A stretch of 64,000 nucleotides of DNA from Ziziphus jujuba (taxonomy: Eukaryota; Streptophyta; Magnoliopsida; Rosales; Rhamnaceae): contig NC_083386.1 in assembly GCF_031755915.1 (NCBI RefSeq), positions 22,615,001 through 22,679,000 of the forward strand, read 5' to 3'. Position numbers and translations under genes: made by a program. The notes beneath the pieces are model-generated. The model made no database searches. It was not told the DNA's origin and worked only from the letters and a program-made list of their open reading frames with translations. Position 1 is the stretch's first letter, and every line of letters begins with the position of its first letter. This document shows, piece by piece, positions 38,201 to 48,500 of this stretch.

Positions 38201-39303
38201 CTAAAACCTGATTCATCTAAGACTCCAAGTGAAATGAGGTTTCTTTGCAGCTCAGGAACAAACCTTACATTACTCAAAGTCCTTATCCCTCCATCACTCA
38301 TTTTAATAGGAATATCTCCAATTCCAGTCACATTACAAGCTTGATTATTGCCTAACAACACTTGACCACCATTTAAACTTCGAAAATTAACAAACCAATC
38401 TTGTCTTGGACACATATGGAAGGTACATCCAGAATCTAGAATCCATTCCTGACTTGTTTGATCTATTGAGACAGCCAAGACATCTCCAATGTCATCCTCA
38501 TTACTTAGTATAGCAGCATCTCCATTTTTAGAACATTTCTCTCAATTTTCTTTATTTATCCTCTTGTAGCAATCTTTAATGAGATGACCTTCTTTCTGGC
38601 AATAATAACATTTCCTTCCTCTATTTCTTGACTTAGATCTAGACTTGTCTCTAGATTTTCCCCTAAAATTGTTATTAAAGCCTTTTGAGTTTCTAACAGG
38701 ATTTCTTTCTCTAGTAATCAAACCTTCCCCATTAGTGTCAGGCCTCTCAATCTTCAGTTCCAACTCTTTTGCTCTCAAGGAATTTATGATAATATCAGTG
38801 GTCAAAATCTCTCTTCCATACTTAATTGCATTTTTAATATCCTTATAACTATCTGGAAGGGAATTTAATAGAATCACAGCATGATGTTCATCAGTGAATT
38901 TCTTATTGCAATTAGCCAAATCTAAACCTAGCTTGTTAAATTCATCAATATTCTCCTCTAAATCCTTTGTTGGATCCATCTTGAAACCAAAAAATTTCTC
39001 TAGCAAGTATATTTTATTTGACAAAGATTTAACCAAATATAATTGCTCTAATCTACTCCAGATTTCAGAAGTGATCTTAGAATCATTTATCTTCCTCAAG
39101 ATGCTGTCAGACAGATGTAAAATTATGGTGCTGTAGGCAATTTCATCCATGTCTCTCCTCTGTTCTTCCGTGAGACTCTCTGGAAAGGAATCATCTATTT
39201 CTTTGGCAACTTTCTACTGCACCAAGATAGCCTTCATCTTCTGTCTCCATAAGAGAAAATCTCCTTTTCCATTGAAGACCTCTAACTCTACCTTTGAACC
39301 CAT
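35300..39303 (-). pseudogene. Broken Copia gag-pol polyprotein
   Basis: The order on the minus strand is gag from ATG 39303, zinc knuckle (CYYCQKEGHLIKDC, about 38600), protease (LDSGCTFHMC, about 38420), GAG-pre-integrase (RLGH), integrase core (DLWGPASTPT, LRTDN, TPQQNGVAER, 37.9-37.5 kb), reverse transcriptase (VDDMLLIG, about 36260) and RNase H (DSDYAGDRD, SSTEAEY, 35.75-35.62 kb). The arrangement is that of TNT1-like elements. Damage: a CAG-to-TAG-type stop about 30 codons into gag, a frame change near 38000 between the pre-integrase and integrase parts, and further in-frame stops near 37030, 36700 and 35830. The element cannot make its own enzymes. Confidence 0.92.
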
Positions 39304-39400
39304 TTAGCCTTCTGGTTTGTCACTCAAGAATTTCTTCGAACAACTGGTAGGCAGCAGCTTCTTTCTTGTGAATGAGTATAAGAAACAACTCTGATACCAC

Positions 39401-39945
39401 TATTGAAAACTAATTCAATACAAAACTCATTCACAACAACAAGAAAAGAAAGAAACACATAGAAAACACACAAGATTTTAATGAGGTTCGGTCTAAAAGA
39501 GACCTATATCCTCGGTGAACTCCATCCAAAAAGTTCTTGCACTATGAACAATGAACAGTTATCAATATAGTAGCTTCTCTTCCTCTGTGATGGTTATTTA
39601 TACCCTGAAAACCAACCCTGAAACCCCTTTTACAACCTCTCACTTTCTCACAAAACCACTCACCCAGAATGGCCTAATCACTCTAGAGAAAGAGATGATA
39701 AACTCAGAAAAAAGAGGAATTTACAACTAACAAAGAAAGAAGAACAAAAAGCTGAAAGACGCTTTTTATCGAGAGCTTAATCAAAGCTGTTATCCTTTTC
39801 TATTTCTGCAGTTTTATAGCTAAAATAGAAAACTAACTTGCTAACTCATCATAACCACCTTCTTAAGTGCAGGGGCACCGTTTCACAATTGAAGATATAG
39901 AAAATGTTGACTTTTGACCTTCTCTCAATTGAATCACAGCTAACA
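39401..39945 (-). repeat. 5' LTR of the older Copia element
   Basis: 545 bp, followed on the minus strand by the tRNA-iMet primer-binding site. Confidence 0.9.
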
Positions 39946-39950
39946 TTTTG

Positions 39951-40760
39951 GATGGTGTTAATAATTATAGCAAAGTAATAGAAAATAATAATTTAGAGTG
40001 CAATATAAAAGTTTTTAAAGTTTAAGAGAGAAAATAAAAAACAATGCATAAGGGTGTAAAGTGTAATTCACTTTTTTATTTATGTTTTCGATTTTTTTTT
40101 AATATACAATTTTGAAAAGGATTAATATTATTTAGATATAAATAATAATGATTGTCGTTACACATGTGATATAGCGTAATCAAAATTACATATAAGTTTT
40201 TCTTGAGCTGTGGCTCCCGAATATGGATGCTTCTTGGTAACTATTTAAGAAAATAAATAAATAAATTGGGAAAACATTCACATTTTAATTATTATTGTTA
40301 TTATTTTTTGAAATGTAGAAGTTACAGATTTTGAATTGTAATACAAAAAACCCATTTGTGGTTGTAACATTCAGCCCAATTACCATTGATATCTAGTCAG
40401 CCCAAGAGGTTCTACTTCAATTAATCAACCCGATGGGCCAATCTAATTATAGCCCAATATAAGTTTTTGTCATATCGTTCAAATCAATATATCATATCCC
40501 TTCTACCCAAAAAAAAAAAAAAAAAAAAAAAAAAACACAAATCACAAAACAAAACAAAACAAAAATTCTATTATATCATATCGTTGGAAAATAAGAAAAT
40601 AAATAAAAAAATAAAAATCCATCTATCATATAAAATGTATATCCAAAATACTCCAACAATTAATGGAGGAATTCACCACATCATAATACATGGAAGAAGA
40701 TCAACTAAATTTTGTGTCCTGTTTGGTTTAAGCGGCCAATACCTGAAGATTGCCGTTGTT
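39951..40760. other. Intergenic DNA, 3' flank of the LIL3-like gene
   Basis: The part from about 40345 (acccatttgtggttgtaacattcagcccaat-type words) recurs at about 59685 and more weakly at about 47250. It is part of the duplicated LIL3-like locus. An A run lies at 40508-40534. Confidence 0.65.
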
Positions 40761-40762
40761 TA

Positions 40763-41666
40763 TCATACAAAGTAGGCCTCATCTGCTAGCTTTTTAAGCT
40801 TATCAAAATCTTGGGTTTTCTTAAACACAGTTATACCAGTGACAGTCACAAATAGCCCTGCTTTGCATATGAAATTACCACTCTGTCCAACAACATCAAG
40901 CCTTGTCAAAGCATATATAATATATGCCATGAAAAACCCCACCATTGCAGCTCGACCTACGCATTCACAGAGATAGAATGCATGTATATTCTGTCGCTAA
41001 AACTAATTTTAGTGTTAATTAATAGTTAAAGAGGTTGAGAGTTTTGAAATGCAAACCATTAAGCAGCTCAGCCTCTGGGAGATAGGACCTCAACAGCCAT
41101 GCCCACCATGGTATTATAGAGCTCCTGAGCACTATAGGTTCTTCATTTGAGGATGCTTGAGGATGTACTTCAAGAAACTTTCTTCGTCTTGTTTCTGTAA
41201 TATATATATATATATATGCATCAACAGACAATATATAAATCATAAGTGTGTCATTGTTTTTCACTGAAATTGTCAAACTTCAACCTTTCTATGCCAATAC
41301 AGATGCCAAGAGGAGAGCGAATTAAAATGGCTAATGAGCAGAATAATTTTTTCATAAATCTCAAAGAATGACAATATATAAAGAACCTGCAACAATGACA
41401 ATATCACAGTCTATCTCTCCATTCTTAAAGAACATATTTAGATCCCATGTACCATTCTTCCACTGCTCGTCCGTGAATTTCGCACCAGACAATTCTATAT
41501 CTGAATCCGGCTTAGATCTATTCTCTGCAGCTTCATCATGTCTATCAATTTGTATGGCAGACTTATCTTGTTCAGCTGTTCTGAAATTTGTTTGGCTTTC
41601 AACGTCCAAATTTACAACATGGGTTGCCTGTTTTGTCCCCAAAGATCGAACAGCAATGGAAGCCAT
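40763..41666 (-). CDS. LIL3-like chloroplast light-harvesting-like protein, C-terminally shortened
   Basis: Three exons on the minus strand: 41666-41387, 41194-41057 and 40956-40763 (GT-AG, phases 1 and 1), 203 residues. The family anchors geranylgeranyl reductase and chlorophyll-synthesis enzymes in the thylakoid. Conserved blocks are FTDEQWKNGTWDLNMF, RRRKFLEVHPQASSNEEP, SSIIPWWAWLLRSYLPEAE and the chlorophyll-binding-type motif E-x-x-x-NGRAAMVGF (the intron splits the NG codon), followed by a second membrane helix. Two oddities: the N-terminus is short and not a convincing transit peptide, and one extra T near the end (ADEAYFV, stop) puts the family's YDKQW tail out of frame. It may be a recent pseudogene or a truncated paralogue. 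A young Copia element sits about 100 bp upstream of the ATG. Confidence 0.8.
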
Positions 41667-41766
41667 CCTTATTTCTAAAACCTTTCTTTCTTTATGTTTG
41701 TTCCTTTTTATTTTGTTTTTGATATTTTCCGTGTAGAAAGAGCTTACAGACAGATAGGCTTGCAAA

Positions 41767-41956
41767 TGTTACGTAATCAGTTTTGTTATACATGATATGT
41801 ACAGCTCTATGTGATATATATTGTTATTTTTTAATATTTATCCTACTGTTGTAGCTTAGTAGGACTCTTTAGTTTGTACACCTGTATTTAACAGTGGTTT
41901 CACGTTAATAATAAAACACTTTTCATTCTATCTATTTTGTCTCTGTTTTCCTTATA
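41767..41956 (+). repeat. 5' LTR of the young Copia element
   Basis: 190 bp, starting tgttacgtaatcag and ending tttccttata. It differs from the 3' LTR at gcttagtagg (gcttaatagg in the 3' LTR) and ctatcta (ctctcta in the 3' LTR). Confidence 0.95.
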
Positions 41957-41968
41957 TGGTATCAGAGC
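41957..41968 (+). promoter_or_regulatory. Primer-binding site of the young Copia element
   Basis: tggtatcagagc, immediately after the 5' LTR: a twelve-base match to the initiator tRNA-Met complement. Confidence 0.9.
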
Positions 41969-42005
41969 ATCTAAATTTTTTTTTCGATCCTTCCTAGTCC
42001 TTCTC

Positions 42006-45000
42006 ATGGCTCTCTCTTCATCTTCTACATCAAATCCTACAGACTCAACACCCACTGTTGCTCCTTCTACTGTCTCTAATGAGCCATCTCTCTCAAGCCG
42101 TGTTCTTGTGGTTCTCAATGTGGCCACACAGGTCCCTCTTAAACTCACTGACACCACCTATTTTCCATGGCGTAAGCAGTTCGACGTGCTTCTCACAGGT
42201 TATGATCTCTATGGTTTCGTCAATGGCAATATTCCCTGTCCATCGCCGACTCTATCTGATCAATCTCCCAATCCTGATTATTCGTTTTGGATCCGCCAAG
42301 ACTCTCTTCTCCTTGGTACGTTGCTGGCTTCTCTATCTTCTGAGGTTCATCAGATTGTAGCCACCTCTGAAACATCTAAAGATGCATGGGATCGGCTTGC
42401 CTCTGCTTTTGCGAAACCATCCCGCTCTCGGCTGTTGCGAATCAGAGAAAGGCTTATTAAAGCTCAGGGTAATCGGTCGGTCTTGGAGTATCTTAATGAT
42501 GTTAAAAGTGCAGCAGATGAACTCAGTCTCTTAGATCATCCGGTGAGTGAAGATGATCTTACTTTCTATATTCTTAATGGTCTATCTACTGCATTTGAGA
42601 GCATTTCTGCAGCATTTCGTACAAGAGATTCCTCTATCAGTTTTGAAGAATTACGTGAGAAATTAACGGAGCATGACAATTATATGAAAAGGACAGACAC
42701 ACAGCCTCCAGACACCACGATTACTGCCCATGCTGCACAACGCATGCCTCCACCTGGCACTTTTGGCCCACGGTTTGGTGCACCCAGACCATACAGACCC
42801 CCTCGTGCTTCTGTTGTTCCTCAACGTCGTCCCGTCTCCAACTCCTCTCCCACCAATTACAAAGGTCGCTGTCAGCTATGTGCAACCCAGGGACATTCTG
42901 CACGTTATTGTCCTCTATTCAAACATCAATGGACATTTACGCCTAAGCAGCAAGTCCCTCCTACTTTCAATCAATCTACTCCTCATGCCTTTCATTCAAC
43001 ATCTGTTCTGGGTCCTGCTCCTATCCCTCCACCTCAACCTTGGCTATTGGACACGGGTGCTTCACATCACATAGCTCAAGATTTTCAGACTTTATCTCTT
43101 CATTCTGACTATGATGGCACCGAAGAAATCTCTGTTTGTAATGGTAACAGATTGGGTATCACACACACGGGCTCTACCTCTTTATCCTCTCCCTCTAAAC
43201 TTTTTTCACTCACTAATGTCTTATGTGTTCCTGCTATAACAAGAAATTTACTTTCTGTTTCTAAATTTTGCCAAACCAATAATACCTCTATTGAATTCTT
43301 TCCTACTCATTTTGTTGTGAAGGATCTCCAGACCGGTGCTCGTCTTCTCAAAGGACCACTTAGACATGGAGTTTATGAATGGCCGGGTCCCTCTTCTCCC
43401 TCTCATCCAACACATGCTGCCTATACAAGTGTCAAAACCAGTCTTCAACAGTGGCATCAACGGCTTGGCCATCCTGCTCTCAAAACTCTCCGTCATATTA
43501 TTCACAAGTATTCCCTACTTGTCTCCAATAATACTAAATTTATTTGCTCCTCATGTTTTTGCAATAAATCTCATCGTCTCCCTTTTGGTGTGTCTTCCCT
43601 TTCTAGTTCAAAACCTTTACAATTAGTCTATTCTGATGTTTGGGGACCTTCTTCTGTTCCCTCTTTTGATGGTTTTAGATTTTATGTAATTTTTGTAGAC
43701 CATTTTTCTAAGTACACATGGTTATTTCCTATTATGCATAAATCTGATGTGTCTTCAGTTTTTATTAAATTTAAAGCAATTGTAGAAAAATATTTTCAAT
43801 TACCATTAATTTCCTTTTATTCAGATAATGGTGGAAAATTTATTAAACTAAAATCTTTTTTTCAAATCAATGGCATAAGTCACTTCTTAACCACACCACA
43901 CACTCCACAACAAAATGGGTATGCAGAACGTAGGCATAGGCACATTCGTGAAACTGGCATGTCTTTACTATCTCAAGCTAATATTCCTACAGAATTTTGG
44001 TCATTTGCTTTTCAAACTGCCACTTATTTAATTAACAGATTAATTACACCAACATTGGGAAATAAATCACCTTTTGAAATTCTTTTTCAAAAATCACCAA
44101 ATTTTATTTCCATCAAGACATTTGGGTGTCTATGTTTTCCATGGCTCAAACCCTACACAACCTCCAAACTTGACCCTGTCTCTCGTCCATGTGTATATCT
44201 TGGTCCATTGTCTAATCAAAGTGGATATAAATGTTTGGATGTCATGACAAATAAACTTTATTCTTCTCGCAATGTGACCTTTGTAGAAAATGAATTTCCT
44301 TTTATGCAAAAAGTCAAAGCTAATAATTCATTCTTACCTACTCCCACTACTATTCAATCACATGTTCCCACCTCAACCCATACATTACTTCCATTTCATT
44401 CTCCACGTATCCCACCAAAATTAATATCCTCTTCACCACACAACTTTTCTCCTACCTCTTTTCCATCTTCTCTGACAGCTTTCCCTCCACCCTCACCTGC
44501 TCTGTCTCCTGGCAGTCACAAAACATGTCCTCCAACCTTATCCGTGTCTTCATTTACTCCTCTCTCAAGTGATATACGGCGAGAAGACAACACTGCTGCC
44601 CGGGAATCTCTCCCAGCTTCCCCATCTGCTACGGTCCCCTCACCTCCAACAAATACCCGCATCCATACCATGCGCACAAGGTCATTAAATCAAATATTTA
44701 AGCCAAAATTACTACCTGATTTTTATGTTGCTTCTATTTCCAACAGCAGTGAGCCGAAGACAGCAAAACAGGCTTTGGCCATCCCAGCTTGGAGAGATGC
44801 CATGCACAGTGAATATCACGCCTTGCTTAAGAACAATACTTGGACGCTTGTTCCACCTGCCTCTACTCAAAATCTAATTGGCTATAAGTGGGTTTTTCGC
44901 ACTAAGTCTAATCCTGATGGTTCTCTTCAGCAATACAAGGCCCGTCTCGTTGCTAAAGGTTTCCATCAACGGCCGGGCATCGATTATTTCGACACCTTCA

Positions 45001-46223
45001 GTCCTGTTGTAAAGCCCACTACAGTACGCACTGTCATCTGCCTTGCACTCTCCAATAATTGGCCAATACAGCAACTTGATGTTAATAATGCCTTCCTCAA
45101 TGGCGTACTTCAAGAAGAAGTGTTCATGGTTCAACCCACTGGGTTTATTGATCCAACCAAGCCGAATCATGTTTGCCGGCTAAACAAAGCTATTTATGGC
45201 CTCAAACAGGCTCCCCGTGCGTGGTATACGGGCTTCAAGGAGTTTCTCATTAAGTTTGGTTTCAAAAATTCTTATGCAGATACCTCCCTATTTATTTATA
45301 GCAAACAAGGCCTCACTCTCTATTTACTTGTTTATGTCGATGACATAATCTTGACAGGCAACAACTCCACTCTTCTTTCTGATTTTATCAAGGCCTTGTC
45401 AAACAAGTTCTCTCTCAAAGATCTTGGGTCCTTGCATTACTTTCTTGGGATTCAGGTTCTTCCAATTGCTACCGGTGTACTCTTATCCCAACAAAAATAT
45501 ATCACAGATCTCTTGGATAGTATGAACATGCTTGACTCCAAACCATATTCGACTCCTATGGCTGCAAACACTGGCTTATCTGTTAATGATGGCAAGCCGC
45601 TTGACTCTCCAACTGAGTACCGGAGACTTATTGGCTCCTTACAATATTTGTTTATAACAAGGCCGGACATTGCATACTGTGTTAACAAACTCTCCCAGTT
45701 TATGCACTGTCCAACTCAAGTTCATTGGGCTTCTGCTAAACGTCTCCTTCGTTACCTCAATGGCACTCAATCTCATGGCTTAGCCCTTCACAAAAATTCT
45801 CCTCTGAATCGTCATGCTTTCTCTGACGCTGATTGGGCAGGTAACAAAGACGATTGCACGTCAACCACAGCCTATATAGTGTTTCTTGGCAAGAACCCGA
45901 TTTCATGGTCATCAAAGAAGCAAAAGGCTGTTTCGAGATCGTCCACTGAAGCTGAGTATCGGGCAGTTGCTAACACTGCCTCTGAAATCTGCTGGATTGT
46001 CTCTCTTCTTCATGAACTTGGTGTCAAATCCAGCATTGTTTCCACAATCTATTGTGACAATTTAAGTGCTACCTATGTGTGTGCAAACCCCAAGCTTCAC
46101 TCACGCATGAAACATATTCGTATAGACTTCCATTTTGTGCGTGATCAAGTTGCAGAAGGGAGTCTTCGTGTCTCACATGTTTCGAATAATGACCAGCTTG
46201 CCGATCTGCTCACAAAGCCTTAA
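42006..46223 (+). CDS. Copia gag-pol polyprotein, intact
   Basis: A single 1405-residue frame from ATG 42006. An in-frame ATG at 41937 lies inside the LTR and is unlikely to be used. Domains in order: gag with a UBN2-type region (about residues 30-230), zinc knuckle CQLCATQGHSARYC (about 288), aspartic protease LLDTGASHH (about 345), GAG-pre-integrase WHQRLGHP (about 482) and integrase core with DVWGPSS, YSDNGG and QNGYAERR, so all three catalytic acids are present. Reverse transcriptase follows with YVDDIILTG (about 1108), then RNase H with DADWAGNKDD and SSTEAEYRA (about 1275-1315). All catalytic motifs are present and there is no internal stop. The enzymes copy the element's RNA and insert the DNA elsewhere in the genome. 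Confidence 0.96.
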   Translation: MALSSSSTSNPTDSTPTVAPSTVSNEPSLSSRVLVVLNVATQVPLKLTDTTYFPWRKQFDVLLTGYDLYGFVNGNIPCPSPTLSDQSPNPDYSFWIRQDSLLLGTLLASLSSEVHQIVATSETSKDAWDRLASAFAKPSRSRLLRIRERLIKAQGNRSVLEYLNDVKSAADELSLLDHPVSEDDLTFYILNGLSTAFESISAAFRTRDSSISFEELREKLTEHDNYMKRTDTQPPDTTITAHAAQRMPPPGTFGPRFGAPRPYRPPRASVVPQRRPVSNSSPTNYKGRCQLCATQGHSARYCPLFKHQWTFTPKQQVPPTFNQSTPHAFHSTSVLGPAPIPPPQPWLLDTGASHHIAQDFQTLSLHSDYDGTEEISVCNGNRLGITHTGSTSLSSPSKLFSLTNVLCVPAITRNLLSVSKFCQTNNTSIEFFPTHFVVKDLQTGARLLKGPLRHGVYEWPGPSSPSHPTHAAYTSVKTSLQQWHQRLGHPALKTLRHIIHKYSLLVSNNTKFICSSCFCNKSHRLPFGVSSLSSSKPLQLVYSDVWGPSSVPSFDGFRFYVIFVDHFSKYTWLFPIMHKSDVSSVFIKFKAIVEKYFQLPLISFYSDNGGKFIKLKSFFQINGISHFLTTPHTPQQNGYAERRHRHIRETGMSLLSQANIPTEFWSFAFQTATYLINRLITPTLGNKSPFEILFQKSPNFISIKTFGCLCFPWLKPYTTSKLDPVSRPCVYLGPLSNQSGYKCLDVMTNKLYSSRNVTFVENEFPFMQKVKANNSFLPTPTTIQSHVPTSTHTLLPFHSPRIPPKLISSSPHNFSPTSFPSSLTAFPPPSPALSPGSHKTCPPTLSVSSFTPLSSDIRREDNTAARESLPASPSATVPSPPTNTRIHTMRTRSLNQIFKPKLLPDFYVASISNSSEPKTAKQALAIPAWRDAMHSEYHALLKNNTWTLVPPASTQNLIGYKWVFRTKSNPDGSLQQYKARLVAKGFHQRPGIDYFDTFSPVVKPTTVRTVICLALSNNWPIQQLDVNNAFLNGVLQEEVFMVQPTGFIDPTKPNHVCRLNKAIYGLKQAPRAWYTGFKEFLIKFGFKNSYADTSLFIYSKQGLTLYLLVYVDDIILTGNNSTLLSDFIKALSNKFSLKDLGSLHYFLGIQVLPIATGVLLSQQKYITDLLDSMNMLDSKPYSTPMAANTGLSVNDGKPLDSPTEYRRLIGSLQYLFITRPDIAYCVNKLSQFMHCPTQVHWASAKRLLRYLNGTQSHGLALHKNSPLNRHAFSDADWAGNKDDCTSTTAYIVFLGKNPISWSSKKQKAVSRSSTEAEYRAVANTASEICWIVSLLHELGVKSSIVSTIYCDNLSATYVCANPKLHSRMKHIRIDFHFVRDQVAEGSLRVSHVSNNDQLADLLTKP

Positions 46224-46294
46224 AGCACAAGGCAATTTCAATCTCTTCGCTCCAAAATCTGTGTTCTTACAGGATCACATATTTTGCGGGGGGA

Positions 46295-46484
46295 TGTTAC
46301 GTAATCAGTTTTGTTATACATGATATGTACAGCTCTATGTGATATATATTGTTATTTTTTAATATTTATCCTACTGTTGTAGCTTAATAGGACTCTTTAG
46401 TTTGTACACCTGTATTTAACAGTGGTTTCACGTTAATAATAAAACACTTTTCATTCTCTCTATTTTGTCTCTGTTTTCCTTATA
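46295..46484 (+). repeat. 3' LTR of the young Copia element
   Basis: 190 bp, 188 of 190 positions identical to the 5' LTR. Confidence 0.95.
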
Positions 46485-46489
46485 GCAAA

Positions 46490-47385
46490 AACCATGCTTT
46501 GAAGCTAAAGCTGAAAAGCTTATCTTCCCCTGTTGTTTTGTCAGTGTAGTTATCGCAACCTTTTTTATATATTATCTGCTTGGATGCTCCTTTACTTGTC
46601 ATCCAACTACCTATCATTGCTTTTCAAGTGAAGTTCACTTCATTGGTTCTGCTAATCTGTTTCAATATTATGCTTTATGTCCGTTACAAAAATCATTAAG
46701 GAGCTTAATTGTTCAAAACCAAGTAGAGTTTCATAAATACAAGTAATTATTGGTTTTTTTTTTTTTTTTTGGACTAGGAAGTTTTAATAACTATAAAAGA
46801 ATTTTGATAAAAGACAGGTTAACCTTGAAACTTGATAAATTTTATCCAATACATTGCACCAGTAAAAATGTACAAGTGAAAAAGGTGGCTTAATATGATT
46901 GTAAAAAAAAAAAAAAAAAGAAAAACAGATTGTATGTCTTTCAAAAAACCCTGCATATAAGAAATCAAATTCTTTTACAAATTAACCCTCGAATGAATCA
47001 ATATTCATCTCTAATAATGACACAGTTGATAGCATTTCGGAACAAGATAAAGTTTCTTCCAAGCTGTTCTAACTGTGGTAAGCAGAAGATTGAAATGTAA
47101 CATACACATTCTTTATGCTTCAAAACTCCCCAAAAGAATTTACCAAAAAAAAATTCCCCAAAAGAAGCACAAAATACATGACTTACCTCCAGTGTAAAAG
47201 CCAACAATTCTTGCATCATGTTCTTGAAATGCAAGTACACTAGTCCAACATATTGTGTAAGTTGATGGCCAATTTAATTATAGCACCATATAAGATTCTC
47301 TTATAATCAAATCAATCCATCATATATTTCAAAAATATTCCAACAATATAGGGAGGTAGATATAATAAAGGCAGTAGTACTAGTA
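46490..47385. other. Intergenic DNA between the young Copia and the LIL3 remnant
   Basis: The first part continues the sequence left of the Copia insertion (upstream region of the LIL3-like gene). From about 47250 it resembles the 3' flank of the LIL3-like gene at 40.43 kb. No gene recognised. A run near 46903-46920. Confidence 0.6.
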
Positions 47386-47389
47386 CCAG

Positions 47390-48240
47390 CAGTTTGATCC
47401 TGCCTGAAAGTTTGCCAATGATTACCATGCAAAGTAGCTTCTTTTGCTAGCCTCTTAAATTATCGAAATCTTTGGCTCCCCTAAAGAGAATTATAGAAAT
47501 GTGATGGTTACAAATACTCCTGAGTCCTACCATGAAATTGCATATGATAATTTGTTATTGAATGTTGAATATAAGAAAGTGAATAGTTCTTCCCTCTGTT
47601 TTCTCTCTACTAAATGTACATGAGAAGATTGTGTTGACTTGCAAGTCACCTTTAGCTAAAGCAATAGCTAAGACCTTTGCCAATATGTTCAACAACGTTT
47701 ACCATTACTAATAAGTGTATCTGAATGTATTAAATGTTTGGATTCTAACATTAAGAAGTTTAGCACCTGGGATCTTAATTCTTACCAACCACTTCCACGG
47801 GTATGATGGAGCTCATAAAAAGTAAAGTCTCTAAATTTGGGGCTGCTTCTGGATATGGCTCAAGAAACAAGAAACTTCTCTATCTTGCTTCTGCAATTCC
47901 AACAGACCTAAGACACTGATTCTACAAGGAAAGTAAAAGCAGCTATTAAGAAAGAAAATGTTATGTCTAATAGAAATAAAAATATTTCTCTTGAGAATTA
48001 TATAGAAAAAGCACCTGCAAACTGTGAGAACATTTTCTCCAATCTCTCAAAATCCTGCACAGCTTGTCAAGAATTTCATAACAGAGACTTTTGTATTCAA
48101 ATCTTTTGCTTACAATATATTTTCTGCAGCATATAGCCTATCAACTGTAGAAACTTCTTTGGATTTCCACATCCAAAATGGGTGCCCTGCTCTTTGTTGC
48201 AAGGATCGGGAACCAACTGCTTCGAAAACTTTTGCTATTT
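47390..48240 (-). pseudogene. Decayed LIL3-like gene
   Basis: On the minus strand three remnants keep the exon order of the gene at 40.8-41.7 kb. Exon 1 (about 48240-48000) has SRSL and LDVEIQ-type words in broken frames. An exon 2 piece (about 47905-47800) follows a TTGCAG acceptor. The exon 3 tail (about 47530-47390) reads FKRLAKEATLHGNHWQTF and RQDQTAG in one frame. The RAAMVGF helix block is lost and the frames do not join. It still shows the tail that the 40.8-kb copy has lost from its frame. Confidence 0.7.
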
Positions 48241-48244
48241 GATA

Positions 48245-48500
48245 TTATGTTTGTACATAATATATAATATACTATAATAAAGGATCAACTTTCCAATTTA
48301 TATAAATATGGTTCTTGCAACAACATTTTCGTTTAAATATACAAAAGTCAAATTGTTTATAATCACCATCTAATTAATATTATTGCCATAAGAACAAAAT
48401 TACAATTCATGAATTTAAAAAAAAAAAAAAAAGGAAAAAATGAAAACCATACACACAAACAAAAACACACATAAACTATTAACATAAATTACAACAACTC
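48245..48500. other. Short AT-rich spacer
   Basis: 3' flank of the receptor-like protein gene, with an A run at 48418-48433. No gene. Confidence 0.6.

Larger units (their letters stand above)
34679..39945 (-). mobile_element. Ty1/Copia retrotransposon, older copy
   Basis: Two 545-bp LTRs (34679-35223 and 39401-39945) flank a Copia polyprotein on the minus strand. The 5-bp target-site duplication ttttg lies at 34674-34678 and 39946-39950. Read on the minus strand, each LTR starts tgttagctgtg and ends ttttcaata. The primer-binding site tggtatcagag follows at 39398-39388. By eye the two LTRs differ at about twenty positions, mostly C/T and G/A changes, so the insertion is clearly older than the element at 41.8 kb. 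The protein is broken by in-frame stops and one frame change. Confidence 0.93.
41767..46484 (+). mobile_element. Young, complete Ty1/Copia retrotransposon
   Basis: Two 190-bp LTRs (41767-41956 and 46295-46484) differ at 2 positions. The 5-bp target-site duplication gcaaa lies at 41762-41766 and 46485-46489. The primer-binding site tggtatcagagc starts directly after the 5' LTR, and the purine tract gcggggggga-type precedes the 3' LTR. One uninterrupted polyprotein fills the interior. Near-identical LTRs and an intact frame indicate a recent insertion that may still be mobile. It lies in the upstream region of the LIL3-like gene, in the opposite orientation to it. Confidence 0.96.

Noticed and set aside
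41937..42005. Upstream in-frame ATG for the Copia polyprotein
   Set aside because: It lies in the LTR and runs across the primer-binding site, so the ATG at 42006 is the more likely start.
42721..45688. Minus-strand frames opposite the Copia polyprotein
   Set aside because: Antisense shadows of the intact plus-strand gene.
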